From assembly GCA_031283975.1 (NCBI GenBank), contig JAITAT010000049.1, positions 1 through 7,307 of the forward strand: a DNA stretch of 7,307 nt. Reading direction: 5' to 3'. Source of the DNA: Synergistaceae bacterium. Lineage in GTDB: Bacteria; Synergistota; Synergistia; Synergistales; Synergistaceae. Under the pieces are notes generated by a model. That model made no database searches. It worked only from the letters and a program-made list of their open reading frames with translations, and was not told the origin of the DNA. The translations under genes and the position numbers were made by a program. Below, piece after piece: positions 1 to 6,440 of this stretch (position 1 is the stretch's first letter; the number at the start of each line of letters is the position of its first letter).

Positions 1-265
1 CGGGAATGCAAAAGCGATATACCCTTGCCAGCCACTCTCTGTAGTATAGAGGCCATCTTTTGTCCTTCGCCGCGGCTATATCATCCCACTTGCCGCTGCG
101 CTCCTCGGTATATCTTGCAAACGACGCGTCGTTAAATCTCAAAAAACCACTGTCCTCATTCGTTTCTTTCTTCTCTTTCCAGTTCACCCAATCTCTTCTC
201 CATATTTTATATTTCGTCCTTTTTTCCCGTTTCTTTAACTTTCTCCTGCACAACTGGATAGTCAC
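1..265 (-). CDS. Unrecognised protein, N-terminal part; runs off the left edge
   Basis: The minus strand has a frame open from an in-frame TAG near 289 to the window edge. From the GTG at 265 this gives 88 codons without a stop. The product is very basic and acidic (K, R and E rich) for its first 40 residues. It then becomes tryptophan- and tyrosine-rich, with stretches such as SGKWDDIAAAKDKRWPLYY and REWLARVYRFCIP that look like real protein. I do not recognise the family. The start is uncertain: GTG 265 has no Shine-Dalgarno sequence, whereas the in-frame GTG at 187 has GGAG 10 nt upstream (201-198). The AT-rich, purine-biased part (about 130-265) may therefore be leader rather than coding. 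The opposite frame gives a Phe/Ser/Leu-rich peptide typical of an antisense shadow. The gene is divergent from the NTP transferase-HD gene. Confidence 0.45.
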   Translation of the reverse strand, partial: MTIQLCRRKLKKREKRTKYKIWRRDWVNWKEKKETNEDSGFLRFNDASFARYTEERSGKWDDIAAAKDKRWPLYYREWLARVYRFCIP

Positions 266-284
266 ATAATTTATACTAGAAAAT

Positions 285-293
285 TGCTATAAT
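285..293 (+). promoter_or_regulatory. Extended -10 promoter for the rightward gene pair
   Basis: TGCTATAAT is a perfect extended -10 element (TGn plus TATAAT, with the hexamer at 288-293). It sits in the AT-rich gap just upstream of the first rightward gene. No convincing -35 hexamer lies 16-18 nt upstream, which is tolerated when the TGn extension is present. Transcription would begin near 300, leaving a leader of about 20 nt that contains only the ribosome binding site. This is a sequence match, not a mapped start. Confidence 0.6.
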
Positions 294-304
294 ACGTTAA
301 AGTG

Positions 305-310
305 AAGGAG
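305..310 (+). promoter_or_regulatory. Ribosome binding site deciding a GTG start
   Basis: AAGGAG lies 8 nt upstream of the GTG at 319 and supports that non-ATG start for the NTP transferase-HD gene. The protein then begins about ten residues before its nucleotide-binding loop, as is usual for the family. Confidence 0.8.
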
Positions 311-318
311 ACTAAAGC

Positions 319-1467
319 GTGACGCGACAAAAACAAGAAGTGGCGGGCGTTATCCTGGCTGGGGGTCTGGGGCAACGTATGGGGCGGCTGAAACCGCTTA
401 TGCCGGTTCCCCGTCTGTCGGCTTTGGAGACGATTGTTTCGCGCATGAGGGAATCGGGAGTCGGCGACATCGTAGTCGTGACTGGGCACTGCGCGGAACG
501 AATCGCCGATGAGGCCTTGCGGCTCGATTGCAGGCCGGTTTACAACGCCGATTACAAAACCGGTATGTTCAGCAGCGTCCGGGCGGGCGTGTCATCCCTC
601 GATCGTGGGGCGGACGCGTTTTTCCTGCTCCCCGCGGATATTCCGCTGGTAAAACCGGCCACATACAGGACTCTGATCGATTCGTTTTACAGCGGCCCGG
701 CAATGCCAGGTTCGGTATATCCCGTTTTTCGCGGGCGCGCGGCTCACCCGCCTCTTTTGGGAATGACGCTGGCCGAGCCTGTTTTGGCGTGGCATGGGGA
801 GGGCGGTTTGCGCGCTTTCCTGGCGCGGCATCCCCATGACGCGGTCGAAATTTCAGTCGCCGACAGGGCGACGGAACTTGACATGGACACGGCGGAGGAT
901 TACCAAAAACTGCTATCCTACGCGAACACGGAATTTTACCCCGACGAGGACGAATGCGCGGAACTGCTGCGCATCGCGGGCACTCCCGAAAACGTGGCGC
1001 GCCACGGGCGCAAGGTAGCCGACGCCGCGCTCGCCATATCCCGCGCGCTGGCGGATCGCGGAGCCGAAACCGACCGCGGGCTGCTGCTCTCCGCATGCCT
1101 TCTGCACGATATCGCGAAAGGCGAACGCGAACACGAGGTACGCGGCGCGCGCTGGCTTCGCGAGAAGGGCTACAGCGAAGTCGCTTCCGCCGTCGAGACG
1201 CACGGAAACCTGCCGGAGAGAGAGAAAATAGGCGAGGCTGAAATACTGTATCTCGCCGATAAAATAACGGACGGGACGTCGGTATTCACGCTCGAAAACC
1301 GTCTCGCGCGCATGGAGGAGCGTTTCGCGCAGGACGGCGAGGCGTCGGCCGGCGCGCGCCGCAGAATAGCGGCGGCAATGGCGATACAAAGAAAAGTCGA
1401 GACCGTCACGGAAATGACGCTCGGCGAAATAATCGGAGGGGTGGACATTGGACAAAGGTTCGCATGA
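319..1467 (+). CDS. MocA-like NTP transferase fused to an HD-domain phosphohydrolase
   Basis: This is a 382-residue two-domain cytoplasmic enzyme. Residues about 8-200 form a MobA/MocA-type nucleotidyltransferase. It has the loop LAGGLGQRMGRLKPLMPV (13-30), the metal-binding PADIPL (D107), the MocA-like GRAAHPPLLG (139-148) and a closing DMDTAEDY (188-195). Family members transfer CMP or GMP to molybdopterin, or NMP to sugars and other phosphates. Residues about 215-340 form an HD domain with candidate metal ligands H229, H263-D264 (LLHDIAKG), H295 and D314. HD proteins hydrolyse phosphate esters or nucleotides. The length equals a MocA protein (about 200 residues) plus an HD domain. The GTG start is backed by a good ribosome binding site. 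The gene heads a rightward pair and its end overlaps the amidohydrolase start. A molybdenum cofactor cytidylyltransferase role is the likeliest reading, but no molybdenum hydroxylase gene is in view, so the substrate is open. Confidence 0.9.
   Translation: MTRQKQEVAGVILAGGLGQRMGRLKPLMPVPRLSALETIVSRMRESGVGDIVVVTGHCAERIADEALRLDCRPVYNADYKTGMFSSVRAGVSSLDRGADAFFLLPADIPLVKPATYRTLIDSFYSGPAMPGSVYPVFRGRAAHPPLLGMTLAEPVLAWHGEGGLRAFLARHPHDAVEISVADRATELDMDTAEDYQKLLSYANTEFYPDEDECAELLRIAGTPENVARHGRKVADAALAISRALADRGAETDRGLLLSACLLHDIAKGEREHEVRGARWLREKGYSEVASAVETHGNLPEREKIGEAEILYLADKITDGTSVFTLENRLARMEERFAQDGEASAGARRRIAAAMAIQRKVETVTEMTLGEIIGGVDIGQRFA
1435..1441 (+). promoter_or_regulatory. Strong ribosome binding site inside the upstream gene
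   Basis: GGAGGGG lies 6 nt before a TTG at 1448, within the last codons of the NTP transferase-HD gene. The nearest ATG (1469) has only a weak AAAGG (1454-1458) 10 nt before it. This favours TTG 1448 as the amidohydrolase start, although the extra seven residues are not needed by the fold. Confidence 0.55.
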
Positions 1468-2668
1468 AATGGCAGGAGTGAAAAAATATTTTACCGGCGC
1501 CGCGGTGCTGACTGGAACCGGCAAGATTTTCAAATCGGCCGTCACCGTGTTTCAGGGTGGGAAAATCCTGGATATCTCGGAGAGAATGGACATACCGGAA
1601 GGGGCGGACGTGACGGACCTCTCGGGCCTGGTGGTCACACCCGGATTCATTGACGCCCACGTTCACATGGGTTTGTGCAGCGAGGGCTTCCCAGCCGAGA
1701 TGGACGATACCAACGACATGACCGATCCGGTGGCGCCGCAGCTCAGAGCCATAGACGCGCTGTATCCCGACGACACGGCTTTCCGGGAGGCGCTTTCCGG
1801 CGGGGTCACCTGCGCGCAGACACTGCCGGGCAGCGGCAACGTAATAGGCGGGCAGGGCGTGATAGTGAAGACGAAACCCGACGTGACCGAGCGTATGGTC
1901 GTGCGCGCTCCGTCGTGCCTCAAAGCGGCTCTGGGCGAGAATCCCGTCCGCGTCTACACGCCAAAGGGGAAATTGCCGGGCACCCGCATGGGCTCCGCGT
2001 ATCTGCTGCGCGACGCTTTCGTCAGAGCGCAAAACTACATCGGAAAACACATGGCCGCCGTCAAAAAAGACGAGCCGGGAGAGCGGGACCTCGGGATGGA
2101 AGCCGTCTCTATGGTACTTGATGGTCTCCTGCCGCTCTCGGTTCACTGCCACCGTTCCGACGATATTCAGACCGCCATACGGATAGCGAGCGAGTTCAGA
2201 ATCGCCTGCACGATAGAACACTGCACCGAAGGACACCTGATAGCGGGCTGGCTCGCCGAAAAACGCGCGCGCGTGACTGTGGGGCCGTCGCTCACCGCCA
2301 AGGTCAAAATAGAACTGCGCAACAAGACGTGGGACACGCCGCTAAAGCTGTGGGAGAACGGGGTGCATTTCTGCATAATCACCGATCATCCGGTCATCCC
2401 CATAGAGCATCTGAACGTCTGCGCGTCGTTAGCGGTCAAAGCGGGCCTGCCTCCGGAGGAGGCCCTGAAAGCCGTCACTCTTTACGCGGCCGAACACCTG
2501 AACATTCAGGACAGGGTCGGATCCCTGGAACCCGGGAAGGACGCCGATATGGCCGTGTGGGACGGCGATCCGCTCGACGCGCGCTCGAAAGTCGTGCGTA
2601 CTTTCATCAACGGCGAGATGGTGTATGACAGAGATCCGGCTGGCCGCACGCTTCCGCGAACTGCATGA
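1448..2668 (+). CDS. Imidazolonepropionase-like metal-dependent amidohydrolase
   Basis: This 406-residue cytoplasmic enzyme belongs to the amidohydrolase superfamily (Amidohydro_1, the HutI-related group), which hydrolyses amide or ring C-N bonds with one or two metal ions. The fold starts with the small N-terminal beta domain, then VVTPGFIDAHVHMG gives the HxH ligands (H71, H73). Further conserved positions are SVHCH (H233/H235), IEHC (H258) and ITDHP (D313). The middle has GSGNVIGGQGVIVKTKP (128-144) and ALGENPVRVY followed by TRMG (161-182), which I recall from anaerobe members of this group. The C-terminus has the usual GSLEPGKDADMAVWDGDPLD and FINGEMVYD. No clear carboxylated-lysine motif is visible. 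The chosen TTG start has a strong ribosome binding site; ATG 1469, one base after the upstream stop, is the alternative. The substrate cannot be named: cyclic amides, dipeptides and imidazolones are all possible. The last 13 or so residues extend past the usual family end, and the last 62 nt overlap the convergent C26 gene. Confidence 0.93.
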   Translation: MDKGSHEMAGVKKYFTGAAVLTGTGKIFKSAVTVFQGGKILDISERMDIPEGADVTDLSGLVVTPGFIDAHVHMGLCSEGFPAEMDDTNDMTDPVAPQLRAIDALYPDDTAFREALSGGVTCAQTLPGSGNVIGGQGVIVKTKPDVTERMVVRAPSCLKAALGENPVRVYTPKGKLPGTRMGSAYLLRDAFVRAQNYIGKHMAAVKKDEPGERDLGMEAVSMVLDGLLPLSVHCHRSDDIQTAIRIASEFRIACTIEHCTEGHLIAGWLAEKRARVTVGPSLTAKVKIELRNKTWDTPLKLWENGVHFCIITDHPVIPIEHLNVCASLAVKAGLPPEEALKAVTLYAAEHLNIQDRVGSLEPGKDADMAVWDGDPLDARSKVVRTFINGEMVYDRDPAGRTLPRTA

Positions 2669-3446
2669 ACAGACGCTTCGCGTGATGATGATGTTTCCAC
2701 ATGCGCTCTGGGTGCCACTGAACCCCTATGGTGAAAGGATGCGCATTGTCGTTTTCCGGGGCGGGCTCGATTGACTCTATTATTCCGTCGACGGAACGGG
2801 CCGACGCGATGAAACCGGGAGCGACGCCGCGCACTGATTGATGATGAAACGAATTCACGTTCACCGACAGAAGCGCGCCGTCCCCGCGCCCCGCTATCTC
2901 TCCTGGTTCGAGCAGAATGCCGGCTATTCGGGAACCGGGCGAAAATTCCACGCTGTGGACCGCGGAATACGAAGGCGCCTTCTGACGGTGCATAAAAACG
3001 CGTTTTCCTTCGTTCTGCTTCTCGATATCCTGAAACAGCGTGCCCCCCATCGCTACGTTTAGCATTTGCACTCCGCGGCAGATGCCGAGAACGGGTTTTC
3101 TCAGATCTATCGCGCATCTGGCCAGAGCCGTCTCGAACAGGTCGCGTTCCTCGGAGAAACTACCGTTGAAAGGCATATTCTCCTCTCCGTACAGCATGGC
3201 GTTCACGTCGTCGCCGCCCGAGAGCATGATCCCGTCGACCGCTCCGACAGCGCGCCCGGCCAACGCCCCATATTCGTCCTTCAGCAAAATGTTCGGGAGA
3301 GGAATTATCAGAGGAAGACAACCCGCGTTATAAATCGCGTCCACATAGCTTTCGTAAATGTTCTGAACGCCCGGCGCGTCGCAGTCGACGTTTGCCCCTA
3401 TGCCGATTATCGGATGCTTTTCCGCCATATCATCTACCATCCTCAT
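2607..3446 (-). CDS. Gamma-glutamyl hydrolase-like protein, peptidase C26 (PuuD family)
   Basis: This 279-residue class I glutamine amidotransferase-fold hydrolase resembles E. coli PuuD, which cleaves gamma-glutamyl-GABA. The catalytic triad is visible: nucleophile C123 in [10 protein letters not shown], and H245 and E247 in GVQWHPE. Other family landmarks are [10 protein letters not shown] near the start, LSGGDDVN (75-82, oxyanion region) and NSFHHQSV (198-205). No synthetase partner domain is attached, so it should act as a free-standing cytoplasmic amidase or hydrolase on gamma-glutamyl or related amides. The start ATG overlaps the oppF stop as ATGA, which implies translational coupling; no Shine-Dalgarno sequence is seen. 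It is the last gene of the opp operon, so its substrate probably enters through that transporter (inference). The C-terminus ([12 protein letters not shown]) extends past the usual end and overlaps the amidohydrolase gene by 62 nt. A KHHHHAK run occurs at 251-257. The exact substrate is unknown. Confidence 0.93.
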   Translation of the reverse strand: MRMVDDMAEKHPIIGIGANVDCDAPGVQNIYESYVDAIYNAGCLPLIIPLPNILLKDEYGALAGRAVGAVDGIMLSGGDDVNAMLYGEENMPFNGSFSEERDLFETALARCAIDLRKPVLGICRGVQMLNVAMGGTLFQDIEKQNEGKRVFMHRQKAPSYSAVHSVEFSPGSRIAGILLEPGEIAGRGDGALLSVNVNSFHHQSVRGVAPGFIASARSVDGIIESIEPAPENDNAHPFTIGVQWHPERMWKHHHHAKRLFMQFAEACGQPDLCHTPSRR

Positions 3447-4477
3447 TTTGATATTTCAAAGGAAGGAGAGCGTGTTTCGCCCGCGGTCTTCCTTTGAAGT
3501 TCGACTTTGTGACACGCTACCATGTGCCCCGAACCCACGTCCGTAAGGCGCGGATTTCGCTCCGCGCAGACGCCCTCGGCCTCACGGCATCTGGTGCGGA
3601 ACGGGCAGCCGGACGGCGGGTCCAGGGGCGACGGCACATCGCCTTCGAGTATTATCCTGCGGCGGGTCTTGGCGATTTCCGGGTCCGCCGTCGGAACGGC
3701 GGACATCAGCGATTTGGTGTACGGATGCAGCATGTTTCCATAAAGCTCGTCCACGTCGGCCGTCTCTACCATTACGCCGAGGTACATCACTCCCACTCTG
3801 TGCGAAATATGACGCACGACCGAAAGGTCATGGGAGATGAAAAGATACGTTAAACCGAATCTCTCCTGAAATTCTTCCAGCAAATTGATTATCTGAGCCT
3901 GAATGGACACGTCGAGCGAGCTGACCGGCTCGTCGCAGACTATGAATTCCGGCATGGAGGCAAGCGCGCGGGCTATGCCTATCCTCTGTCTCTGCCCCCC
4001 GGAAAACTCGTGCGGATACCTGCCGATGTGATCGCTCCGAAGACCGACCATACCGACGAGTTCCCTGACCCGTTCGGCGCGCGCGGCGCGGGTCGGCGCG
4101 AGCCCATGAATCGACAGAGGCGCGCCGATTATCTCTCCCACCGTCTGTCTCGGATCGAGCGACGTGAACGGGTCCTGAAATATCATTTGCATTCTGCGGC
4201 GATACGGGAAAAATTCCCTCTCGGAGAGGGCGGCGAGGTCGGTTCCGCCGAAGACGATCTCGCCGCCGGCCGGGCGATAGAGACGCAGTATCGTCCTGCC
4301 GACGGTGGTCTTTCCGCATCCGCTCTCGCCCACCAGCCCGAACGTTTTGCCGCGCCCTATCCCGAATGAAACCCCGTCGACGGCCTTGAGTATGCGGCAA
4401 GCGCCAAACCACGGTGAGGAATCTCTGACCGCGAAGTGCGTCTTTAAATCGCGGACGCCGAGCAGTTCCTCGCTCAT
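3443..4477 (-). CDS. oppF: Oligopeptide/dipeptide ABC transporter ATPase, OppF/DppF type
   Basis: This 344-residue ATP-binding subunit powers peptide import from the cytoplasmic face, paired with OppD. It has Walker [10 protein letters not shown] (50-58), the Q-loop at Q101 (MIFQDP), signature FSGGQRQR (158-165), Walker B FIVCDEP (178-184, E183) and the switch histidine H216 (ISHD). The C-terminal oligopeptide region has [10 protein letters not shown] (251-260) and the cysteine pattern CPFRTRC with further cysteines at C304 and C322. The SGGQRQR signature and second position among the ATPases point to OppF rather than OppD. The start is the ATG whose last three bases overlap the oppD stop (ATGA). 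The frame stays open 104 codons further upstream, but that stretch lies inside oppD and resembles no ABC protein. The gene's own stop overlaps the next gene's ATG in the same way. The substrate class (oligo-, di-peptide or other) cannot be told from the ATPase. Confidence 0.95.
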   Translation of the reverse strand: MSEELLGVRDLKTHFAVRDSSPWFGACRILKAVDGVSFGIGRGKTFGLVGESGCGKTTVGRTILRLYRPAGGEIVFGGTDLAALSEREFFPYRRRMQMIFQDPFTSLDPRQTVGEIIGAPLSIHGLAPTRAARAERVRELVGMVGLRSDHIGRYPHEFSGGQRQRIGIARALASMPEFIVCDEPVSSLDVSIQAQIINLLEEFQERFGLTYLFISHDLSVVRHISHRVGVMYLGVMVETADVDELYGNMLHPYTKSLMSAVPTADPEIAKTRRRIILEGDVPSPLDPPSGCPFRTRCREAEGVCAERNPRLTDVGSGHMVACHKVELQRKTAGETRSPSFEISK

Positions 4478-5457
4478 GCCGCGCGTCTTTCGCGCAGCAG
4501 CCAGCAAGCCGCCGAATGGCCGCCAATGTTCGTGAAGCGGGGTGAGGCCGCCGCGCAGATTTTCATCGCGTACGCGCATCTCGCGGTAAATGGACACCCG
4601 TCCGGGGGATTCATCAGGTCGGGAGGGCTTCCAGGTATCGGGGCGAGTTTTTTCCTCTTTCCGTCTCCCATGCCTGATATCGAAGCGAGCAGCCCCTTTG
4701 TGTACGGATGCAGCGGATCGTAAAAGATAGCGCCGCACTCTCCCTCCTCCACAATGAGTCCTCCGTACATCACCGCGACGCGGGAGCAAACCGAGGCTAT
4801 CACTCCGAGGTCATGGGTTATCAGCGCCACCGCCGTGCCGGATTTTTCCTTCATTTCTTTCATAAGTTCGAGTATCTGCGCCTGAATGGTCACGTCGAGG
4901 GCGGTCGTCGGTTCATCCGCGATGAGCAATTTCGGGTTGCAGCTCATGGCTATGGCTATCATCACCCTCTGACGCATTCCGCCGGAAAATTCATGCGGGT
5001 ACTGTTTCAGTCTGGACGCCGGACTTGATATACCCACCATCTCAAGCATTTCGGCGGCCCTGCGCGCGGCCTCGCGCGCGCTCATCTTCGCGTGTATTCG
5101 CAGCGGCTCCATCAACTGATTGCCTATCGTATAAAGAGGGTCCAGACTGGTCATCGGGTCCTGGAATATCATCCCTATCTCGTCGCCGCGGATGGAACGC
5201 TTTTCGCGCGGCGACGCGCGGAGCAGGTCTTTGCCGTCAAACGCCAGAACATCGGCTTTCATAGCCGCGTTTTCGGGCAGCAATCCCATTACCGACAGCA
5301 TCGTGACGCTCTTTCCGCAGCCGCTCTCACCAACGATGCCCAAAAATTCTCCCCTCCGCACCGAGAGACTGACTCCCCTCACCGCCTGAACCACTCCGTC
5401 GGACATGCGGAAGCTCGTTCTGAGATTTTTTATGTCGAGAAGCGAGGCGCCGTTCAT
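4474..5457 (-). CDS. oppD: Oligopeptide/dipeptide ABC transporter ATPase, OppD/DppD type
   Basis: This 327-residue ATPase is the first of the two nucleotide-binding subunits of the importer. It shows Walker A GESGCGKS (43-50), Q99 (MIFQDP), signature FSGGMRQR (157-164), Walker B LLIADEP (177-183, E182) and H215 (ITHD). The FSGGMRQR form is typical of OppD and DppD. The C-terminal oligopeptide domain has [10 protein letters not shown] (250-259), IPGSPPDL and CPFTARC, giving cysteines 288, 294, 301 and 318. This four-cysteine arrangement has been reported to hold an iron-sulfur cluster in some Dpp-type ATPases; whether it does here is inference. The start ATG lies 16 nt after the oppC stop, with only a poorly spaced GAGG upstream, so expression probably relies on coupling from oppC. 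The stop overlaps the oppF start as ATGA. Confidence 0.96.
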   Translation of the reverse strand: MNGASLLDIKNLRTSFRMSDGVVQAVRGVSLSVRRGEFLGIVGESGCGKSVTMLSVMGLLPENAAMKADVLAFDGKDLLRASPREKRSIRGDEIGMIFQDPMTSLDPLYTIGNQLMEPLRIHAKMSAREAARRAAEMLEMVGISSPASRLKQYPHEFSGGMRQRVMIAIAMSCNPKLLIADEPTTALDVTIQAQILELMKEMKEKSGTAVALITHDLGVIASVCSRVAVMYGGLIVEEGECGAIFYDPLHPYTKGLLASISGMGDGKRKKLAPIPGSPPDLMNPPDGCPFTARCAYAMKICAAASPRFTNIGGHSAACWLLRERRAA

Positions 5458-5473
5458 GCCGCTACGACGGGCC

Positions 5474-6439
5474 TCAGCGCTTCAATCTGGGGTCAAGCGC
5501 GTCGCGCAGGCCGTCACCCACGAAATTGAACGCGAAAATCGTGATGCTTATGGCGGCGAGCGGAAATACCGTGAGGTGCGGATACGTGTTCATGTTGGAG
5601 AGCGAATCGTTGGCGAGAGTCCCCCACGAAGCCACGGGAACGGCTATACCTATCCCTATGAAGCTCAAAAACGCCTCGTAGAAGATAGCCTGCGGTATCA
5701 AAAAAGTCACCATGACGATTATAGGGCCTATACTGTTGGGTATCAGATGCCGGGTCAATATGCGCCACCCGCTCTCGCCGGCGACCCGGGCCGCCATGAC
5801 GAAATCCTGCCCTTTGATTGACAGTATCTGCGCCCGGACCATGCGCGACGTGTTGAGCCAATAGGAGATGCAGAGGGCGGCGATAACGATTCGTACGTTC
5901 GAGCCGAGAAAGATCATCACGATGATTATGTAAAGAAGCGTCGGTATCGTATCCATGATATCGACTATCCTCATCATTATCATGTCCGCGGTCCCTCCGA
6001 AATAGCCCGAGATACCCCCGTAAATCACGCCGATGGTAACATTGACAAAAGCGGCCACGATGCCGACCGTCAGGCTTATTCGCGCCCCATAGGCGACGCG
6101 CACGAACAGGTCGCGGCCGAACTTGTCGGTTCCGAACCAGTGTTCCGCGTCCGGCGTCTGGTTTATGACCAAATAGTTCTGTTCGTCGTAAGAAAAGGGC
6201 CTTATGACGGGGCCGAACATGGCGAGCAGTATCATCAGCGTTATGACGGCAAGCCCCGACATTGCCAGAGGATCGGAGACCATTTTCGCCCTTGCCTGCC
6301 CCCAATAGGAAACGCTCTCCCGGTTTATGGCGCCGGATTCGCGGCGCTCTTCCGGCAGGGGCTCGAATAAATCGTCGGGTATACCGCCGCCAAAGGCATC
6401 TATCGGAGGCGCGGGAAACATGTCGAATTTCTTCCTCAT
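5474..6439 (-). CDS. oppC: Peptide ABC transporter permease, OppC/DppC type
   Basis: This 321-residue inner-membrane permease is one half of the channel with OppB. The cytoplasmic N-terminus carries DDLFEPLPEE (22-31), resembling the FEP-containing leader I recall in Firmicutes-type OppC. It is followed by the OppC N-terminal transmembrane segment (about 57-79) and the conserved HWFGTDKFGRDLFVRVAYG (100-118). Further hydrophobic segments lie at about 120-143, 151-178, 182-197, 235-262 and 288-308, giving the usual six. The ATPase-docking EAA loop is AARVAG...HLIPNS (216-236). The C-terminus VGDGLRDALDPRLKR is a family hallmark. The start ATG has AAGGAG 7 nt upstream and follows the oppB stop after one base. 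Length is normal for OppC. Confidence 0.96.
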   Translation of the reverse strand: MRKKFDMFPAPPIDAFGGGIPDDLFEPLPEERRESGAINRESVSYWGQARAKMVSDPLAMSGLAVITLMILLAMFGPVIRPFSYDEQNYLVINQTPDAEHWFGTDKFGRDLFVRVAYGARISLTVGIVAAFVNVTIGVIYGGISGYFGGTADMIMMRIVDIMDTIPTLLYIIIVMIFLGSNVRIVIAALCISYWLNTSRMVRAQILSIKGQDFVMAARVAGESGWRILTRHLIPNSIGPIIVMVTFLIPQAIFYEAFLSFIGIGIAVPVASWGTLANDSLSNMNTYPHLTVFPLAAISITIFAFNFVGDGLRDALDPRLKR

Positions 6440-6440
6440 C

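Noticed and set aside
121..132. Perfect 12-bp palindrome ACGACGCGTCGT
   Set aside because: A single copy inside the probable left-edge gene, not next to a promoter; most simply a chance palindrome.
60..269. A 69-codon plus-strand frame in the AT-rich left end
   Set aside because: Phe/Ser/Leu-rich, starts at TTG without a ribosome binding site, and is the complement of a K/E/R-rich frame that looks more like protein.
913..1545. A 210-codon minus-strand frame opposite the HD domain and the amidohydrolase start
   Set aside because: Shadow frame. The opposite strand encodes conserved HD and amidohydrolase motifs, and this frame shows none of its own.
1406..2236. Long open frame on the minus strand (276 codons) opposite the amidohydrolase
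   Set aside because: It has no recognisable motif and is antisense to a gene with a full set of family signatures; long antisense frames are common in GC-rich coding DNA.
2671..2685. Possible small hairpin (ACGC-TTC-GCGT) just after the amidohydrolase stop
   Set aside because: The four-base stem has no following T-run and lies inside the C26 coding sequence, so there is no support for a terminator.
2680..2695. Short GAT/ATG triplet run
   Set aside because: It is the complement of four consecutive histidine codons (KHHHHAK) in the C26 gene; too short to be a functional repeat.
4478..4789. A 104-codon upstream extension of the oppF frame, giving a 448-residue product
   Set aside because: It lies wholly inside oppD in another frame, is Arg-rich without ABC features, and the ATGA-overlap start at 4477 places the first beta strand correctly.
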